The position numbers and the translations under genes are program-made. Below, piece by piece: positions 43,880 to 55,215 of a stretch of 64,000 nt of DNA. Position 1 is the first letter of the stretch; each line of letters opens with the position of its first letter. The stretch comes from Neoarius graeffei (taxonomy: Eukaryota; Chordata; Actinopteri; Siluriformes; Ariidae). The notes below the pieces were generated by a model. That model did no database searches. It was not told the origin of the DNA and worked only from the letters and a program-made list of their open reading frames with translations. Location of the stretch: NCBI RefSeq assembly GCF_027579695.1, contig NC_083574.1:43648059-43712058 (forward strand). Direction: 5' to 3'.

Positions 43880-44772
43880 CATACATGTCAACCTTTGGTC
43901 AATCAAACCTGTATAACCAACCTCCAAAATCCGTATTTCCCTTATAAAATCCGTATAAGATGCAAATTAAAATAATTTACCTAAAATTTGAATGATAATT
44001 AACAATGATATATCCCAGTTACTTTTTATTCAATATTAATAACAATAAACCTTCAGAATGAATACAAAGCTCCAATGTTTGACAAAAACACAAAGTGTTA
44101 TCAGCGTAGTTACGAAGGAAATACTTCGTTGTTTGGAGACAGGTTTCACCGAGCGGCTATTATGCACGAGACTTCATATTAGCCACAAAGTCAGGAAAAT
44201 CTGTTCGTAAAATTACATTATAATGACCAAATACAATGAAAAGTATTTTTCCAGTCTCACCTGTGAAAGGTAATGCCATGTGATCTCGTCTGGACGGTAA
44301 ACCTGTTGGTACAGTTAACCGCAGCACATGAATGAGGCATCTTTATTCTCGGCTACTGTCTAGACGCTATACCAGAGACGGTTGAAGAATCTCCACTTTG
44401 CCACATCCAATATGGCGGTGAGGATGACGTATGATTCTACGCAGAAGGCGGCGTCTATGTTTATATGTCTATGACTTCACGGTTGGCGGGATTCTCGCAG
44501 TGCGGTGTGCGCATGATCAAAAGTGGAACGAAATCTCGCTACCACAAGATAACGCGCGATTTCATAAGACTCTTTACTGGCTGTCTGTGGTGTACAGTAT
44601 GTTTGTAAATGTTATGTGCTCTTTTATCATCGTGGGAATTGATTATAGCTCTAAATAAATATTGAAGTTTTTTTTAAAGAATCCGTATAACTTTATTTAT
44701 ACGCCCGTATACTACGTTTATTGAATCAAATCTGTATAAAATACGGACATTCCGTATAGGTTGACATGTATG
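43880..44772. mobile_element. DNA element with ATACATGTCAACCT ends
   Basis: The ends CATACATGTCAACCT and its inverse AGGTTGACATGTATG flank 893 bp, with the direct repeat ATCCTG on both sides (43874-43879, 44773-44778). ATCCGTATA / TATACGGA words are iterated near both ends. No transposase. The 6-bp flank does not settle the superfamily. Confidence 0.75.
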
Positions 44773-44861
44773 ATCCTGATGTTATAGTTATAATGTGATC
44801 TATTTCTCTAACTGCTATATGTGGAAAGGCTCTGGAACTGATTATTTGGTAGCATTTGAAT

Positions 44862-45530
44862 CTTCTTGTTCTTCTTTTGGCTGCTCCCGATTAGGGGTCG
44901 CCACAGCGGATCTTTCGTCTCCATTTCTCCCTGTCATCCGCATCCTTCTCTACCACACCTGCCACTTTCATGTCCTCTCTCACCACATCCATGTATCTCC
45001 TCTTTGGCCTTCCTCGTTTTCGTGTGCTTGGCAGCTCCATCCTCAACGTTCTCCTTCCCACATGCTCTGCACCTCTTCTCAGGATGTGCCCATACCATCT
45101 CAGTCTCATCTCTCTTAGCTTAATTCCCAAGCTCTCCACATGTGCTGTCCCTCTGATGTGCTCGTTCCTTATCCTGTCCAACCTCCCATCGCAAACCTTA
45201 ACATCCTCAACTCCGCCACCTCCAACTTTGCCTCCTGTCTCTTCGTTAAGGGTACGGTCTCCAATCCATACATCACAGCTGGTCTCACTACTGTCTTATA
45301 CATCTTACCTTTCACTTTTGCTGGGACTTTCCTATCACAAATGGCTCCCGAAATCCTTCTCCAACTGCTCCACCCTGCCTGCACTCTCTTTCTCACCTCA
45401 CTATCGCAGCCCGCATTTTCCTGCACAGTTGGCCCCAGGTACTTGAATTCACCAACTTTCTTTACGTCTACTCCTCGCATCTTCACTATACACTCTCATC
45501 CCCATTCTCATTGATGAACATGTATTCTAT
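44862..45530 (-). mobile_element. 5'-truncated RTE-type LINE with 17-bp TSD
   Basis: Flanked by TTTGGT(A/C)GCATTTGAAT (44845-44861, 45531-45547), one mismatch. The minus-strand frames hold the C-terminal reverse-transcriptase region FKYLG, VRPAVMYGLET, RLRWYGH and KRGRPKRRYMD, typical of RTE-like LINEs, and end in CAAAAGAAGAACAAGAAGA. The frame shifts near 45175 where the two pieces overlap. The long TSD and good ORF condition suggest a fairly young, truncated insertion. Confidence 0.92.
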
Positions 45531-45547
45531 TTTGGTCGCATTTGAAT

Positions 45548-46375
45548 AACTCTAATAATTTAGTTTTTGTGTAAAAATAAAGAAATAAATAAATCACTTT
45601 TTTTCAGTGAACACATCACTTTGCATGGATTTTTTTTTTTACTTCTCTAGTCTTTGAGATATCGTTTCCAAATAATACCGATTTAAAAAGTAATTTGTAT
45701 AGTGTATGTTTGATAATAACTGAAGTGTTACTGTGTCCTTTCTTAGGAGTGAATGATGAACTGGAACAGTATTATAAAGTGAAACACAGTTAATATTAAC
45801 AAATGATAACTCAATAATGACGTTAGCTAGATATACAGTATAAGATTTGATAATTATTGCATATTCATAATGAGCTACCAAAACATTATACAGTATATAA
45901 TTACGCATTATTCATTAGTAGTCGTCACATAGGCTTTAAAGGCAGAGTATGTCATCATGGAGAAACCAGCAAGAGTAAGGTAGATTTTAAAAGTATCCAA
46001 CCAAAAAAAATGCCACCCCCTCCCTTCAGCCCACACTCCAAAGCCACTCCTTCAAAACAAATGAACGTGCACTGCCTGACTACTGCTGGAGAACGAGTTC
46101 ATGAGAGAGAGAGCGTTTGGGAGACGAGCATAGCACATTATTGTCATATCCAATGATTGTTTGTTTGTCTCATTCACATGTAAGAAAACACCTAACATTA
46201 TCACAATAAATGTCAACACGATACACTGCTATTATGAGTACTCATAGCGATTGACTAGCTCACTAGCTTTAGTAATATGTCTGCAACATGTCTGCTAACC
46301 TTGTCGAAGACTGCAGTCATGCACAGTGAGTGCACAGGTGAAGTGTGTACAGGTAGGTAGGTAGACAGTCATGTA
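45548..46375. other. Unique non-coding DNA
   Basis: A (GGTA)n stub lies at 46351-46363. No gene recognised. Confidence 0.45.
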
Positions 46376-46682
46376 CAGTGGTGCTTGAAAGTTTGTGAAC
46401 CCTTTAGAATTTTCTATATTTCTGCATAAATGTGACCTAAAACAGCAACATATTTTCACACAAGTCCTAAAAGTAGATAGAGAACCCAGTTAAACAAATG
46501 AGACAAAAATATTATACTTGGTCATTTATTTATTGAGGAAAATGATCCAATATTACATACTGTATCTGTGAGTGCAAAAGTATGTGAACCTCTAGGATTA
46601 GCAGTTAATTTGAAGGTGAAATTAGAGTTAGGTGTTTTCAATCAATGGGATGAGAATCAGGTGTGAGTGGGCACCCTGTTTT
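46376..46682 (+). mobile_element. Tc1-like element, left end fragment
   Basis: Starts CAGTGGTGCTTGAAAGTTTG after TA (46374-46375). It is the same family as 5535-7105 and contains the 5' untranslated part up to GTGGGCACCCTGTTTTA, where another Tc1 family begins. The rest of this element appears inverted at 46975-47261. Confidence 0.85.
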
Positions 46683-46683
46683 A

Positions 46684-46974
46684 CAACCCCGATTCCAAAA
46701 AAAGTTGGGGCAAAGTAATTATTGTAAATAAAAATGGAATGCAATGATGTGGAAGTTTCAAAATTCCATATTTTATTCAGAATAGAACATAGATGACATA
46801 TCAAATGTTTAAACTGAGAAAATGTATCATTTAAAGAGAAAAATTAGGTGATTTTAAATTTCATGACAACAACACATCTCAAAAAAGTTGGGACAAGGCC
46901 ATGTTTACCACTGTGAGACATCCCCTTTTCTCTTTACAACAGTCTGTAAATGTCTGGGGACTGAGGAGACAAGT
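46684..46974 (-). mobile_element. Inverted 291-bp end of a second Tc1 family
   Basis: CAACCCCGATTCCAAAAAAAG through CTGAGGAGACAAGT is the inverse of 48576-48865, the right end of the full-length element that follows. A TA precedes it. It stops abruptly inside what would be the transposase C-terminus. Confidence 0.85.
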
Positions 46975-47261
46975 GATGTAATATTGGCTCATTTCCCTCA
47001 ATAAATAAATGACCAAGTATAATATTTTTGTCTCATTTGTTTAACTGGGTTCTCTTTATCTACTTGTAGGACTTGTGTGAAAATCCACTGTGGATTGGTG
47101 GAGTCCAGACTCTTTAGAGATGGTTTTGTAACCTTTTCCAGCCTGATGAGCATCAACAACGCTTTTTCTGAGGTCCTCAGAAATCTCCTTTGTTCGTGCC
47201 ATGATACACTTCCACAAACGTGTTGTGAAGATCAGACTTTGATAGATCCCTGTTCTTTAAA
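46975..47261 (-). mobile_element. Inverted, deleted part of the first Tc1 family
   Basis: On the minus strand this begins TTTAAAGAACAGGGATC, which would directly continue the left fragment ending at 46682. It contains the transposase start MARTKEISEDLRKSVVDAHQ, then jumps at CCACAGT to terminal-repeat sequence (TTTTCACACAAGTCC, TTATTTATTGAGG). Confidence 0.8.
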
Positions 47262-47263
47262 TA

Positions 47264-48865
47264 CAACCCCGATTCCAAAAAAGTTGGGACAAAGTACAAA
47301 TTGTAAATAAAAACGGAATGCAATAATTTACAAATCTCAAAAACTGATGATATTGCATTCACAATAGACCATAGACAACATATCAAATGTCGAAAGTGAG
47401 ACATTTTGAAATTTCATACCAAATATTGGCTCATTTGAAATTTCATGACAGCAACACATCTCAAAGTTGGGACAGGGGCAATAAGAGGCTGGAAAAGTTA
47501 AAGGTTCAAAAAAGGAACAGCTGGAGGACCAAATTGCAACTCATTAGGTCAATTGCCAATAGGTCATTAACATGACTGGGTATAAAAAGAGCATCTTGGA
47601 GTGGCAGCGGCTCTCAGAAGTAAAGATGAGAAGAGGATCACCAATCCCCCTAATTCTGCGCCAACAAATAGTGGAGCAATATCAGAAAGGAGTTCGACAG
47701 TGTAAAATTGCAAAGAGTTTGAACATATCATCTACAGTGCATAATATCATCAAAAGATTCAGAGAATCTGGAAGAATCTCTGTGCATAAGGGTCAAGGCC
47801 GGAAAACCATACTGGGTGCCCGTGATCTTCGGGCCCTTAGACGGCACTGTATCACATACAGGCATGCTTCTGTATTGGAAATCACAAAATGGGCTCAGGA
47901 ATATTTCCAGAGAACATTATCTGTGAACACAGTTCACTGTGCCATCTGCTGTTGCCAGCTAAAACTCTATAGTTCAAAGAAGAAGCCGTATCTAAACATG
48001 ATCCAGAAGCGCAGACGTCTTCTCTGGGCCAAGGCCCATTTAAAATGGACTGTGGCAAAGTGGAAAACTGTTCTGTGGTCAGACAAATCAAAATGTGAAG
48101 TTCTTTATGGAAATCAGGGACGCCGTGTCATTCGGACTAAAGAGGAGAAGGACGACCCAAGTTGTTATCAGCGCTCAGTTCAGAAGCCTGCATCTCTGAT
48201 GGTATGGGGTTGCATTAGTGCGTGTGGCATGGGCAGCTTACACATCTGGAAAGACTCCATCAATGCTGAAAGGTATATCCAGGTTCTAGAGCAACATATG
48301 CTCCCATCCAGATGACGTCTCTTTCAGGGAAGACCTTGCATTTTCCAACATGACAATGCCAAATCACATACTGCATCAATTACAGCATCATGGCTGTGTA
48401 GAAGAAGGGTCCGGGTACTGAACTGGCCAGCCTGCAGTCCAGATCTTTCACCCAAAGAAAACATTTGGCACATCATAAAACGGAAGATACGACAAAAAAG
48501 GCCTAAGACAGTTGAGCAACTAGAATCCTACATTAGACAAGAATGGGTTAACATTCCTATCCCTAAACTTGAGCAACTTGTCTCCTCAGTCCCCAGACGT
48601 TTACAGACTGTTGTAAAGAGAAAAGGGGATGTCTCACAGTGGTAAACATGGCCTTGTCCCAGCTTTTTTGAGATGTGGTGTTGTCATGAAATTTAAAATC
48701 ACCTAATTTTTCTCTTTAAATGATACATTTTCTCAGTTTAAACATTTGATATGTCATCTATGTTATATTTTGAATAAAATATGGAATTTTGAAACTTCCA
48801 CATCATTGCATTCCGTTTTTATTTACAATTTGTACTTTGCCCCAACTTTTTTGAAATCGGGGTTG
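47264..48865 (+). mobile_element. Full-length Tc1/mariner element, 1602 bp
   Basis: The ends CAACCCCGATTCCAAAAAAG and CAACCCCGATTTCAAAAAAG (inverted right end) lie between TA dinucleotides (47262-47263, 48866-48867). It carries one transposase frame with few defects. Confidence 0.93.
47572..48645 (+). pseudogene. Tc1/mariner-type transposase with one nonsense codon
   Basis: The frame opens at 47572 ([11 protein letters not shown]...) or at the inner Met near 47626 ([20 protein letters not shown]). It shows helix-turn-helix signals ([19 protein letters not shown]), the first catalytic Asp in WSDKSKCEV, then a TGA at 48313-48315. The same frame continues as RLFQGRPCIFQHDNAKSHTA, with the second Asp, and SPDLSPKENIWH with the Glu, to TAA 48643-48645. 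The stop lies where an Arg CGA codon is likely (TGACGT context), a CpG decay. Several Cys (AICCCQ) also look like decayed Arg codons. So it is nearly complete but inactive. Confidence 0.88.
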
Positions 48866-48867
48866 TA

Positions 48868-49658
48868 GTGTTTCAAAACAGACAAATCCAAAATACTCAA
48901 AGACATTGAACTTCTTTTTGCGGCATCTATATAAACCGTGTATTTGGCATCTTTTAAACGGTACAAGTGTCTGCTTTAAACTTTAGATCTTCCTTCTGTT
49001 CTCAAGGGACTCATAACTATATCCATATGCATCAGTCTAAAAGTCTATCACCTTCCCCTCTCCTCATTTCTATTCATTTTAAAACTTTTTCGGAAGCTCT
49101 TATGCTTGTCCAAGTAAACCACAACTCCTTTAATATGACGTTTATTAGTTAGAAAGTAGGGTGGAGGGAGTTAGCTTTCCATCTTTGGTGGAAAACAGAT
49201 GGGTTAATGTGAGATTGACTGACTGGGTTTTGAACTCCTCTCTCCCCGATTATTCTCTCAATTTTTCATTTTTTCTTTCTTTGACAAACTGAGGGAGCGA
49301 GTGTAATCATTTATATCTCTGGCTGCTGTAGCTTTCCATGGCCTGCTGCTGAGTGGGAGATGTGCCAGTAGCCCTGCAATGTGGTCTGACAAAAAGGCCT
49401 TTTATTCATGGACCCATTAAGGTTTTCTGCTCGTGTGGCTCTTATTAGATGTTCAGACAGCAGGCATTATATCCATGCTTTGACACTGCTGCTCACTAAA
49501 TTATCCCTAATTCAGTTTTTGGCTTTTATACACTTTACAATAACAGAAAAGAACATCTTTTCCCAATTAGAATTGTTTTGTTATTATGAATAACAAAGCC
49601 CAATCTAATTCATTGCTTTTATTTGTTTTATCTTTATTCAGTTTCATTGTAGTCTCTT

Positions 49659-49661
<3 letters not shown>
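48868..49661. other. Unique non-coding DNA
   Basis: No repeat or gene recognised. 49315-49560 is of even composition and could be a conserved non-coding stretch, but nothing here proves it. Confidence 0.4.
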
Positions 49662-49712
<51 letters not shown>

Positions 49713-49725
49713 GTATGTATGTATG
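49662..49725. repeat. (AT)n then (GTAT)n microsatellite
   Basis: About 22 AT units followed by several GTAT units. The fold-back element starts right after it. Confidence 0.95.
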
Positions 49726-49727
49726 TA

Positions 49728-50325
49728 CGAGTGATTCCACGCTTATGGGTACTGAAATGGGGACATGAACTTATTCACCTAAAACCATTTCTTTTTTTAC
49801 CATCAAGTCACAAAACATGTAATCTTTAATGAATGATATGTTAAAAGATAACTTTAATTTTCTGAGATGTAATAAAAACATATTTATATGCCAAAGTCAA
49901 GCCTATGAGTTCCAAAATGATGTCTGTTACATTACTTCTGTTACGATTGTCCATCTCGCGTCTGTTACAAATTAATTACAATCTAGCTATATACCATGTT
50001 AATCTTATTGAAAGAATGTGTTTGTTTATTCTACTACACATGTTTATTAATTATATTTGCTAAAACATCACCTTCCTATGTTTCAAAAAGTAATTCTACA
50101 TTGTTAAAATTGAGAATCTATATGTCCACAACACTTCTGTTACGTTCTGACTTTGGCATATAAATGTTTTTATTACATCTCAGAAAATTCAAGTTATCTT
50201 TTAACATATTCATTAAAGATTACATGTTTTGTGACCTGATGGTAAAAAAAAGAAATGGTTTTAGGTGAATTTTTAAAAATAAGTTCATGTCCCCATTTCA
50301 GTACCCATAAGTGTGGAATCACTCA
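49728..50325. mobile_element. Fold-back MITE with about 175-bp arms
   Basis: Left CGAGTGATTCCACGCTTATGG is mirrored by the right end TGAGTGATTCCACACTTATGG (inverted). The mirror image extends to about 49902 and 50148 (GCCAAAGTCA / TGACTTTGGC), so arms are about 175 bp with a 250-bp centre. TA lies on both sides (49726-49727, 50326-50327). No ORF, so it must have used a transposase supplied in trans. Confidence 0.85.
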
Positions 50326-51000
50326 TATAATATATAATTTTTTTTTTTTCTGTATCATCATTTGGTCTTTTGATTTTAAATTTGGCGATCAGTTAAAATC
50401 ATTCTCATTAAACAGCTCTGGGTTTATTAATTGTTGGATGAAGAGGGTTTGCGTTTGCTCGATCATTCTGCTTTCTTCATAAGCAAGATGATTATGAAAC
50501 AGTTGTCACATATGTATGAGAAATATATCCTCCGTTTGTGTCATGGAGAATGACTAACAAGGAGGAGATAGTTGGATGCTGGACCATTCAGAAAAGTTTG
50601 GCTCTGGCTCTGATGTTCGGCTGCTCGTAACCCTGCTGACTCAGAGTGCATGGGTGAGGAGCTTGTGTGATGTTCATGTGTTTGGCTTGAGATGCACTAA
50701 GCAGATAAGTCATAAAACACCAGCAGTGGACAAAGTACCCAACTTCATTACTGAAGTCAAAGTACAGATCCCACTAGTCAAATGTTACTCCGATACAAGT
50801 GAAAGTTGTACAGTCAAATTTTTTACTTAAGGTAAAGTACTGAAGTACTTGCTTTTAAAAATACTCAAGTATTAAAACTACATTTTCTGTCAATGCATTA
50901 TTGTATTATTGCCACAACGCTTACAAAACCTAATGCCATTACCAAAGACAGAAATGTGAATTCACAAAATGAACACGTGCTGTGCCACATGGTGGTTTAA

Positions 51001-51226
51001 CCCTTTGGTGACTGACCCCTTGAAAATGGTTCCTCCAGGAACGATGACGTTTCAGTTGTCAAGACAACGGAAAAACTAAAATACTAAAACAGAAAGATAC
51101 GTCACAATGCTCTTGTGCACAAAACAAAATGCTCTTGTATTTGTATTTTAGTTTTTCCGTTGTCTTGACAACTGAAATGTCATGGTTCCTGGAGGAACCA
51201 TTTTCAAGGGGTCAGTCACCAAAGGG
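51001..51226. mobile_element. piggyBac-like MITE hairpin, TTAA-flanked
   Basis: TTAA on both sides (50997-51000, 51227-51230). The ends CCCTTTGGTGACTGACCCC are perfect inverted repeats, and pairing continues through GGTTCCTCCAGGAAC and GTTGTCAAGACAACGGAAAAAC for about 90 bp on each side, leaving a short loop. TTAA plus CCCTTT ends fits piggyBac. Confidence 0.93.
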
Positions 51227-51909
51227 TTAATTAATGTTAAGCTAGCTAGTGACACTCCACCCGACATGCTAGCAAACTCTTTTCAAACTCGAAATCATAT
51301 TGGGTACCTAATGCTACTAGAAAAGAAAGATTTCTACATTGTTTATTTGGCAAGATTACGCTAAAACATATTTCTGAAAGGACTTCAGATAAGTTAACAT
51401 TATTCATGTTAGTGTAACTCCGTTTTTACATGCTAACTAACAGTGATCAAGTTAGCTATGTGTTAACGTTAGCCATGGACAAGGCTACGGCAACTTGGTG
51501 GGAAAATCCATAGAAAGTCATTTGACTAACCAGACTGCATAACTATTGCAACATTATTGCTAGCTCTAAAAGCACATAAAACTTCATTGCAAGCTTTCTC
51601 TTGGAATAAAACGTTTACTTACCTCAATATGCTTCCACAGGTTGGACGGCGAGTTTTTGTAGGCCGTGATGTGGTTCGTTTTGGGCAAACAAAGCAAACA
51701 TTTAAAATGAAACAAATCTTTAATCCTTTCAGAAAACTGAAACATGGGTTCATGGGCCATGAGTGCGTGCATTCTCCAGAAGAACCGCATCCTTCCATTC
51801 TGCCATCAACTGATCATGTTCAAATAATGCTGCTGAGAAATCACTGATCTTGATTTTATCCAGTCTATGGATGTGACGTGACCCTAGTGATTACTGATCG
51901 GCTGTCTCA

Positions 51910-52836
51910 AGGCCCTGTCCACACGGCAACGGATTCAGGTGAATCTGATAAAATTGTTTATCGTTTCGGCCTGGCGTCCACATGGCACCGGCGTTTTGGG
52001 TGCCCCAAAACGAAATCTTTTGAGAACGGGTTCCAGAGTGGAAAAATCTGGCAACGGCGTCGTTGCGAAGTCGTCTGGATGAGTAGAACGGATTTGTTTA
52101 CAATGACGTCACAACCACATGACAATCCCGCCAGCAATAATAGGGGAAAAAAAGGAGCGATCTCACCTCTTCAGATGTTGGTTTAAGTCCGACAATACAT
52201 TCCTCAAAAAGGGCGTAGAAGAACAAAGTAATCCATCAATGTGAAGCATTCAATTTATTCCGGACCATTAAAGAATTCTGGAGGATCTCAGAATGTTGGC
52301 GTACCGGCTTCCATCTACCCCCGTTCATTCCTCTTTCCGCGTCTCCATTCAAAAAACGAGCACGTGATTTAAAGGGACTATAGCCATAAGACAGGGAGTG
52401 AGAAGGTGTGCGTGTGTGACAGGGAAGAACCTAGGCTCATGCTCGCCCTGAATTTCTCTTAAAGTGAAGGCAGAAGAACGTTCAGCGCCTGGCCAGGCTT
52501 TCTATGTATTAATTTACATAGACGTTTTAATATGAAATATAAATAAGTGTCTTAGACAATAGATACTATTTTACGCTACTGACTAATAATCAAAACTTTA
52601 TGTGGCTAATGCTACAGAAGAAGGGGTTTATGCGCATGCGTCTACTTCTATTGTTCTGGTGTCTCCGATGGGACCGTCCTACAGCGCACGTAGAGGTGTG
52701 GCATGTGTATTGCATCGTTTTCAGCAAGCGTTGCATTGCCATATGAACCTGATATTTTACTGATCCGTTGCCCATGTGGATGCGATATTTAAAAAATATA
52801 TATATATCTCCTTGCCGTTGTCGTGTGGATGTAGCC
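51910..52836. mobile_element. MITE with CCACACG ends, 3-bp duplication
   Basis: The ends (A)GGCCCTGTCCACACGGCAACGG and GGCTACATCCACACGACAACGG (inverted) are flanked by TCA (51907-51909, 52837-52839). It splits the hAT at 50721. A PIF/Harbinger-like or related class is likely from the 3-bp TSD. No transposase. Confidence 0.75.
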
Positions 52837-53101
52837 TCAGTGTCACCTGCGAAAAAAACAATCACATTTTAGAAAAGAAAAAAACATCCACTTTCAAAGC
52901 TGCTTCATAGAAACGAGTAATGAGGACCTTGACAGAAATGTAGTGGAGTGAAAAGTACGATATTTGCCTTTCAAATGTAGTGAAGTTAAAGTCATAAGTT
53001 GCCAAAAAAATAATACTCAAGTAAAATACAGATACTCAAAGTGTACTTAAGTACCGTACTCAAGTAAATGTACTTTGTTACTGTCCACCTCTGTAAAACA
53101 C

Positions 53102-53735
53102 CATGACTTTCTTCCGCTGTGCAATGATAATATTGCATTATCCAAATCTATTTTTGTTACAGTTTGCATTACAGACTCCAAAAAGAAACCAGAGTGCCTC
53201 AAGATTAGTTACTATGAATAATAAGTAGTGATTGCGCCACCAAACTAGGGGTATTATTAACTCAGTTTAGGCACCAATGCACCTTGATGTTCGCCATCTC
53301 ATCACATCAAGTACCTTATTCCTAGCTGACTATAAGCAGTTTACTATAAATTGCCTGATTGAGTGTCACTGTGGTTCTCCTGTGTCTACTTAAGCATCTG
53401 TTAGAACTCCAGCAGGGCCACCATGATTGCCTGCTCTCTGCTGTGAGTGACGGCTGTACATTCACACCTCTTTTATTCCTTCCTCCTTCTCAGCATGTGC
53501 AATAGCCTGTCTGTTGGATTGATGTGGCTTATCCTTGAAGAGGTCATGTGGAAAGGGAAAACTGACTTCCAGAACATAGGCATGATGAAGTCAGTTGTCC
53601 AAGTGTTAAAAGCACAAAGCAGGAATACTGCATAGATGTTTCACTTGATACAGCATTGCTTGAATAGTTCAGTGATTTATTAACTTGTGTGACGGCCTGG
53701 GAAAACCTTTCACATGGTGAAAGTTTGACATTTTC

Positions 53736-53739
<4 letters not shown>
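53102..53739. other. Unique non-coding DNA
   Basis: Also 50328-50712. No gene recognised. Confidence 0.45.

Positions 53740-53796
<57 letters not shown>
53740..53796. repeat. (GT)n microsatellite
   Basis: About 28 uninterrupted GT units. Confidence 0.97.
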
Positions 53797-53797
<1 letters not shown>

Positions 53798-53994
53798 TCC
53801 TTTTTGTCCTTTGGATCCCAACCAGAAGGAAAGTTAAACTAGTTTAAATCCACTGAAAGATGTCCTGCCTACCTATATATGACTCCTTTTACCACCTGCA
53901 TTTGGCTCCTTACCTTTGCAAAAAGTAAAATAAAACCATTTAATAACATAGAATAAATAAAAACATTTATACACACACGCGCATACATAGTTAA

Positions 53995-54666
53995 GTTATT
54001 CCATGAAATCGATTCGTACATGAGCTGAAAGCCGATGAGGCATGTACTGTAGCACCCAGTTGGCTAGAAGCCATATACGATGAGATTGAGTGGAATAACT
54101 GTTTTATTCTATCCACATTCACTGGATTTTGAGAAACGGAGCATTTTTATTTTTTGCAAATTTGATAAATAAAAACTTTATACAAAACGTCCAGCAAAAT
54201 AATTTCCACTGAAGCGGACTTCTTAAAAACCAATTAATGACTGGACGAATTTACTTTAGTGTGGTTTTTTTTTTCTTTTTTTAGAAAGTGGCGTCTTGCT
54301 GTCCTGTCGAGGTATAGAATAGCTTTAGACCTTTATTTACTTCTTCCTTGGACATTTCAGTGATGTAATTTTCAAACTTCTTTGAGCTTTTGAGCCAGTC
54401 TAAAAAAATGCAACAAATTTTAATGCTTAAAGATGAAGAATGTAAACAAACCGGTGAAATGACAGTAAGCAATTTGTGAAAAATGCTATAATAATAATAA
54501 TAATAATATGTAATAATTCTTGAAAAATAAAAAAGATACGTTCTTACCATCAAATACTTTTATTCCATATTTTTGGGGGTTTTGTTTTCGACTAGTTTTT
54601 ATTTCATCCTTGATTGGTTCAGCAGTGCGCTCTGCCATTTTGTTTTTCTCTACTCATGGTATATCC
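53995..54666 (-). mobile_element. Exon-bearing repeat family, copy 2 (truncated)
   Basis: Matches copy 1 from 34612 (TTCGTACATGAGCTGA, GAGATTGAGTGGAATAACTGTTTTATTC) to the CTCTACTCATGGTATAT segment, then stops where the 55-kb array begins. An extra roughly 130-bp segment (54190-54410, GAAGCGGACTTCTTAAAAACC...) is absent from copy 1. Confidence 0.75.
54548..54638 (-). CDS. First-exon-like ORF of the repeat, copy 2
   Basis: From ATG 54638 the frame reads MAERTAEPIKDEIKTSRKQN, then PQKYGIKVFDG, ending GATG followed by GTAAGA, a good splice donor. It parallels copy 1 (MAERVAEPTEDE...KYGIKAFDG), and a few codons in the middle are missing. That both copies keep an open frame up to the donor suggests a real first exon of the parental element. 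Function unknown. Confidence 0.4.
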
Positions 54667-54679
54667 CTGGTGAAACTCT

Positions 54680-55215
54680 TTCAAGGATATTCGAGGATCC
54701 GTAAAGTTCTTTGTGAGGGTCTTTGGAGATCCTGTTGATCTCAACAAAGATCCTCAAAAAATCTCCAAGGATTTTTAAAATTCTTGGCAAGATCTTCAAG
54801 GATCTTCAATTTTCTTGCCAAGATGTTCAAGGATTTACAAGGATCTTCAAAGTTCTTTTCAAGGTCTTCAAGGATCTTTAGAATTTTTGTCAAGATCTTT
54901 AAAGTTCTTGACAAGATCTTCAAGAATCTTCAGGGATTTACAAAAATCTTTTAACATCTTGCCAAGACCTACAAGGATCTTCAATTTTCCTGCCAAGATG
55001 TTCAAGGATTTACAAGGATCTTCAAAGTTCTTTTCAAGGTCTTCAAGGATCTTTTAGAATTTTTGTCAAGATCTTTAAAGTTCTTGACAAGATCTTCAAG
55101 GATCTTCAATTTTCCTGCCAAGATCTTCAAGGATCAACAAGAATTTTCAAAGTTCTTTTCAAGATCTTCAAGGATCTTTAATATTCTTGACAAGAGCTAC
55201 AAGAATCTTTCAAAA
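54680..55215. repeat. AAGATCTTCAAGG minisatellite with higher-order units
   Basis: Roughly 530 bp built from diverged 10-18 bp words (CAAGGATCTT, CAAAGTTCTT, CAAGATCTTCAAGG). A larger block starting GATCTTCAATTTTC(T/C)TGCC at 54801 repeats at 54976 and 55101, nearly identical for over 100 bp in the first two. Both strands stay open over long spans, giving repeats of Lys, Ile, Leu and Glu or of Phe, Arg and Ser. This is a by-product of the repeat and not evidence for a protein. Confidence 0.85.

Larger units (their letters stand above)
50721..53093. mobile_element. hAT-type element with two nested insertions
   Basis: Perfect 8-bp duplication TAAAACAC (50713-50720, 53094-53101). The ends are CAGCAGTGGACAAAGTAC and CAGAGGTGGACAGTAACAAAG (inverted), with many AAGTACT / AGTACTT words inside both ends, as in a common fish hAT family. 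It contains a TTAA hairpin at 51001 and a second MITE at 51910. No transposase is left. Confidence 0.92.

Noticed and set aside
44795..45514. Three overlapping plus-strand frames of 85-158 codons
   Set aside because: They are antisense to the RTE reverse-transcriptase region, which gives a clear match on the minus strand.
54741..55057. Repetitive protein-like frames on both strands
   Set aside because: By-product of the short-word repeat. Both strands are equally open and there is no start context or domain.
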